Shown here: piece after piece, positions 63,601-64,000 of the stretch
Layout: each line of letters begins with the position of its first letter
How positions within the stretch are numbered: position 1 is the first letter of the stretch
Assembly (NCBI RefSeq): GCF_030160235.1
Contig: NZ_BSNY01000010.1
Location: 1-64,000 of the forward strand
Source of the DNA: Mesorhizobium huakuii
GTDB lineage: Bacteria; Pseudomonadota; Alphaproteobacteria; Rhizobiales; Rhizobiaceae
Direction of reading: 5' to 3'
DNA: 64,000 nt
Position numbers and translations under genes: made by a program
The notes under the pieces: model-generated
The model's input: only the letters and a program-made list of their open reading frames with translations
Databases searched by the model: none
Told to the model about the DNA's origin: nothing

Positions 63601-64000
63601 GCGCCGCGACCCTCTTGATTGCGGCCCTCTTGATTACGACGGGGGTCGAGCAGCGCTTCCATAACCGCCATTCGCACGGCGACGCCCATCTCCACCTGCT
63701 CCTGGATCACACTTTGGGGGCCGTCGGCGATTTCCGAGGCGATTTCGACGCCGCGGTTCATCGGGCCGGGATGCATCACCAGCGCATCACCCTTGGCGGC
63801 CTTCAGCTTTTCGGCGTCGAGGCCGAAATAGCGGAAATATTCGCGCACCGAAGGCACGAAGGCGCCTTCCATCCGCTCGCGCTGCAGGCGCAGCATCATC
63901 ACCACGTCGGCGTCCTTGAGGCCTTCGGCCATCGAGCGCGTGACGATGACGCCCATCTTCTCGATTCCGGACGGCAGCAGCGTCGAAGGCGCCACCACGC
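63597..64000 (-). CDS. pyrB: Aspartate carbamoyltransferase catalytic chain, partial
   Basis: The C-terminal 134 codons are inside the window, and the N-terminal part lies beyond 64000. Visible blocks are [40 protein letters not shown] and [20 protein letters not shown] with the conserved HPGPMNRG. The C-terminus ends [16 protein letters not shown], with a tandem RNQEG duplication. It makes carbamoyl-aspartate in pyrimidine synthesis and is coupled to the pyrC-like gene. Confidence 0.95.
   Translation of the reverse strand, partial: VVAPSTLLPSGIEKMGVIVTRSMAEGLKDADVVMMLRLQRERMEGAFVPSVREYFRYFGLDAEKLKAAKGDALVMHPGPMNRGVEIASEIADGPQSVIQEQVEMGVAVRMAVMEALLDPRRNQEGRNQEGRGA

Overview
The window is high-GC chromosomal DNA from an alphaproteobacterium, most likely Mesorhizobium or a close relative in the Hyphomicrobiales. 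The evidence is the CckA-type kinase, the glpR/glpDSTPQUV/glpK glycerol block of rhizobial type, a BA14K-family protein, adjacent pyrB-pyrC, GTTC-N7-GTTC SOS boxes and a rhizobial-style intergenic palindromic repeat. Nearly everything looks chromosomal. I see no IS element, phage or CRISPR. The only clear gene remnant is a phoX-like fragment.

Layout. 1-5.0 kb: partial FliO-domain gene, cckA, deoD with terminator, phoX remnant, a small secreted protein. 5.0-11.1 kb: urea ABC transporter urtABCDE behind a near-consensus sigma-54 promoter. 11.3-17.2 kb: small ORF, a diguanylate cyclase, a DUF72 protein, an acetyltransferase and SOS-controlled uvrA. 17.2-22.9 kb: long non-coding gap, a secreted protein, a ClpP paralogue, an ArsR/AHSA1 pair, SOS-controlled ssb, OsmC and MarC proteins, an acyltransferase. 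23.3-27.2 kb: a small enzyme-like protein divergent from an AraC regulator, then a SulP transporter coupled to a ParB-like protein. 27.3-35.6 kb: gyrA, coaD, two cyclophilins, a small transporter, queA-orf89-tgt, and a small secreted DUF4864-like protein. 35.8-40.3 kb: a lone RAM-domain protein and the ATP-grasp / alpha-E / transglutaminase-like / Anbu cluster. 40.5-52.1 kb: a PLP decarboxylase, then the glycerol regulon. 52.1-53.5 kb: small proteins and tRNA-Lys. 53.6-60.5 kb: carbohydrate cluster (GT4, glycogen-debranching-like enzyme, trehalose-6-P synthase and phosphatase). 60.5-64 kb: dprA, plsY, pyrC-like, pyrB (cut by the window end).

How genes work together. urtA binds urea, urtBC form the channel and urtDE power it. 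The sigma-54 promoter ties this to nitrogen limitation. In the glycerol block GlpV captures glycerol, GlpP/GlpQ/GlpU form the membrane part, GlpS/GlpT hydrolyse ATP, GlpK phosphorylates, GlpD oxidises and GlpR represses. GlpS and GlpT carry complementary defects in their ATPase motifs, so the transporter should have one working and one degenerate ATP site. The 36-40 kb cluster is the best candidate for a poorly characterised system: a predicted ATP-grasp peptide ligase, an alpha-helical partner, a transglutaminase-like protease and a proteasome-like Anbu peptidase. The pyrC product beside pyrB lacks the HxH metal ligands and is probably a structural partner of aspartate transcarbamoylase rather than an active dihydroorotase.
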